NCBI RefSeq assembly: GCF_004368405.1
Contig: NZ_SBJH01000033.1
Coordinates: 1 to 64,000, forward strand
DNA length: 64,000 nt
Direction: 5' to 3'
Origin: Olivibacter sp. XZL3
Lineage (GTDB): Bacteria > Bacteroidota > Bacteroidia > Sphingobacteriales > Sphingobacteriaceae
The notes below the pieces were generated by a model, which was given only the letters and a program-made list of their open reading frames with translations, was not told the DNA's origin and made no database searches. Position 1 is the stretch's first letter. Each line of letters starts with the position of its first letter. The translations under genes were made by a program, and so were the position numbers. Shown in pieces: positions 62,934 to 64,000 of the stretch.

Positions 62934-64000
62934 ATGGTAGCTAAAAAATTTGCGCTTGCGGTCTTGTGCTGCTTCGTTCTTATCTCCTGGGGAAAGGCCC
63001 AGGAACGACCTAATATTATTTTTGTTCTGGCTGACGATTTAGGATATTCAGACTTAAGCTGTTATGGGAACCCAAGTATAGCGACTCCTTTTCTTGACTC
63101 GATGGCTGCCAACGGTATACGGGCTACCGACTATATGGTAACCAGCCCTTCTTGTACACCGTCTCGTGCATCGTTGCTGACCGGGCGTTATGCCTCACGC
63201 TATAATCTTCCGGATCCGATAGGTCCGGGTTCACCGCTTGGCCTACCTGACGAGGAAGTCACTATAGCAGAAATGCTAAAGGAAGTAGGCTATCGTACGG
63301 CCTTAATCGGAAAATGGCATTTAGGCGATGAGCACGACTTTCATCACCCAACTGCGCAAGGCTTCGATTCTTTTTTCGGTATGTTGTATAGTCATGATTA
63401 CCGCGATCCTTATGTGAAAACAGACACAGCTATCAAGATTTTTCGAAACCGTAAGTCCGAAATTCAACGGCCTGATGATTCCAATTTAAGCCGAATTTAC
63501 AGTGAAGAAGTCATCCGCTTTATCAAACAGCAACAACAGGATCAACCTTTTTTTCTATACTATGCCCACAATATGCCGCATTTACCGGTAGCTTTAGCGG
63601 CGGAGGCCGACCGTATGAAGCAGTTACAATTTGGAGGTGCACTGGGCGCAGTGGTAGAGGACTTGGATAAGCAGTTGGCGTTGATGTGGAAGGCTTTAGA
63701 AGCGCAAGGGCTGGCTGATAATACCATCTTTATTTTTTCGAGTGACAATGGCCCTTGGATAGAATATCCCGTTAGAATGGGCGGAGATGGCGTTACAAAA
63801 AATTGGCATGCTGGTACGGCGGGCATGTTTAGGGGTTCCAAGGCGCAAACGTATGAAGGGGGTGTACGCGTGCCGTTTATTGTTTATTGGAAAGATCATA
63901 CGCCAAGGGGTTCGATGTTGCGCCATGCTATCAGTAATTTGGATGTACTGCCAACTATAGCCGATTGGACCGGCGCCCGGCTTCCGGAACAGCGAGAATT
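62934..64000 (+). CDS. Sulfatase (S1 family, type I), 3' end outside the window
   Basis: The ATG at 62934 opens a frame that runs to the window edge (355 codons seen). Signal peptide ends SWGKAQ. The metal-binding start [14 protein letters not shown] is followed by the formylglycine motif CTPSR with Cys74 in [15 protein letters not shown], and by [12 protein letters not shown]. The motif needs maturation by an anaerobic or aerobic sulfatase-maturating enzyme encoded elsewhere. The substrate is unknown, although placement next to GH92 genes suggests a sulfated glycan. Divergent from the LLM gene. Confidence 0.92.
   Translation, partial: MVAKKFALAVLCCFVLISWGKAQERPNIIFVLADDLGYSDLSCYGNPSIATPFLDSMAANGIRATDYMVTSPSCTPSRASLLTGRYASRYNLPDPIGPGSPLGLPDEEVTIAEMLKEVGYRTALIGKWHLGDEHDFHHPTAQGFDSFFGMLYSHDYRDPYVKTDTAIKIFRNRKSEIQRPDDSNLSRIYSEEVIRFIKQQQQDQPFFLYYAHNMPHLPVALAAEADRMKQLQFGGALGAVVEDLDKQLALMWKALEAQGLADNTIFIFSSDNGPWIEYPVRMGGDGVTKNWHAGTAGMFRGSKAQTYEGGVRVPFIVYWKDHTPRGSMLRHAISNLDVLPTIADWTGARLPEQRE

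Overview
The window is a 64-kb chromosomal stretch of a Bacteroidota bacterium, most likely family Sphingobacteriaceae (Olivibacter/Sphingobacterium/Parapedobacter-like). The assignment rests on a SusC/SusD pair feeding a polysaccharide utilisation locus (PUL), a one-protein hybrid two-component regulator, DUF6266 proteins, an Hmu-type haem operon with a CobN-like HmuS, TAnnTTTG-type promoter words and many Bacteroidota-style lipoproteins. No rRNA, tRNA, CRISPR array or insertion sequence was recognised. Genus and species cannot be settled from the sequence alone.

Layout. (1) 0.2-4.9 kb is an accessory region: a PIN-toxin/antitoxin pair, two DUF6266 proteins (the second lacking its N-terminus), a small three-helix membrane protein, a YafQ-type toxin (frameshifted) with its antitoxin, a membrane-anchored CHAP peptidoglycan hydrolase, and a lipoprotein with a C-terminal membrane helix. 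The last two overlap by one base. Together with the three-helix protein they look like a holin/endolysin/unimolecular-spanin lysis set. (2) 5-12.8 kb holds an AraC regulator divergent from an Fsr-like MFS exporter, a LamG-GH127 beta-L-arabinofuranosidase, a YhdH-type quinone oxidoreductase divergent from an N-terminally incomplete HxlR regulator, and a PfpI/DJ-1 protein. (3) 13.1-22.8 kb is a complete haem-uptake operon: small Cys/His protein, HmuR, HmuY, HmuS, HmuT, HmuU, HmuV. It is followed by a phytoene-desaturase-like FAD oxidoreductase. (4) 24.5-46 kb is a glucuronoxylan PUL: SusC, SusD, GH43, GH3 with a PA14 insert, GH67, an antisense GH10 broken by a frameshift, GH115, a hybrid two-component sensor/regulator, and an SGNH acetylesterase. 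(5) 46-50.1 kb, reverse strand, is a four-gene D-galactonate operon (KDPGal aldolase, DgoD, transporter, DgoK), the De Ley-Doudoroff route. (6) 50.4-55.2 kb carries stand-alone genes: YceI, a 58-residue small ORF, DUF92, PQQ-type sugar dehydrogenase, a small lipoprotein, GroES-like and SnoaL-like proteins. (7) 55.3-64 kb has two GH92 alpha-mannosidases (the second frameshifted in an A-run), a secreted EEP-fold hydrolase, an LLM flavin oxidoreductase, and a sulfatase cut by the window end.

How it works together. The xylan PUL has the parts for binding and import (SusCD), backbone cleavage (GH10, here broken), removal of 4-O-methyl-glucuronic acid from oligomers (GH67) and polymers (GH115), deacetylation, and final conversion to xylose and arabinose (GH3, GH43). 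It is read by a periplasmic sensor fused to an AraC output domain. A shared 11-mer upstream of susC and GH115 is a candidate operator for that regulator. Three reading frames (YafQ toxin, GH10, GH92) are broken by single small indels, two of them explicable by loss of one A in an A-run. A fourth gene (HxlR) lacks its N-terminus. Either assembly indels or recent decay could explain this, and raw reads would decide.
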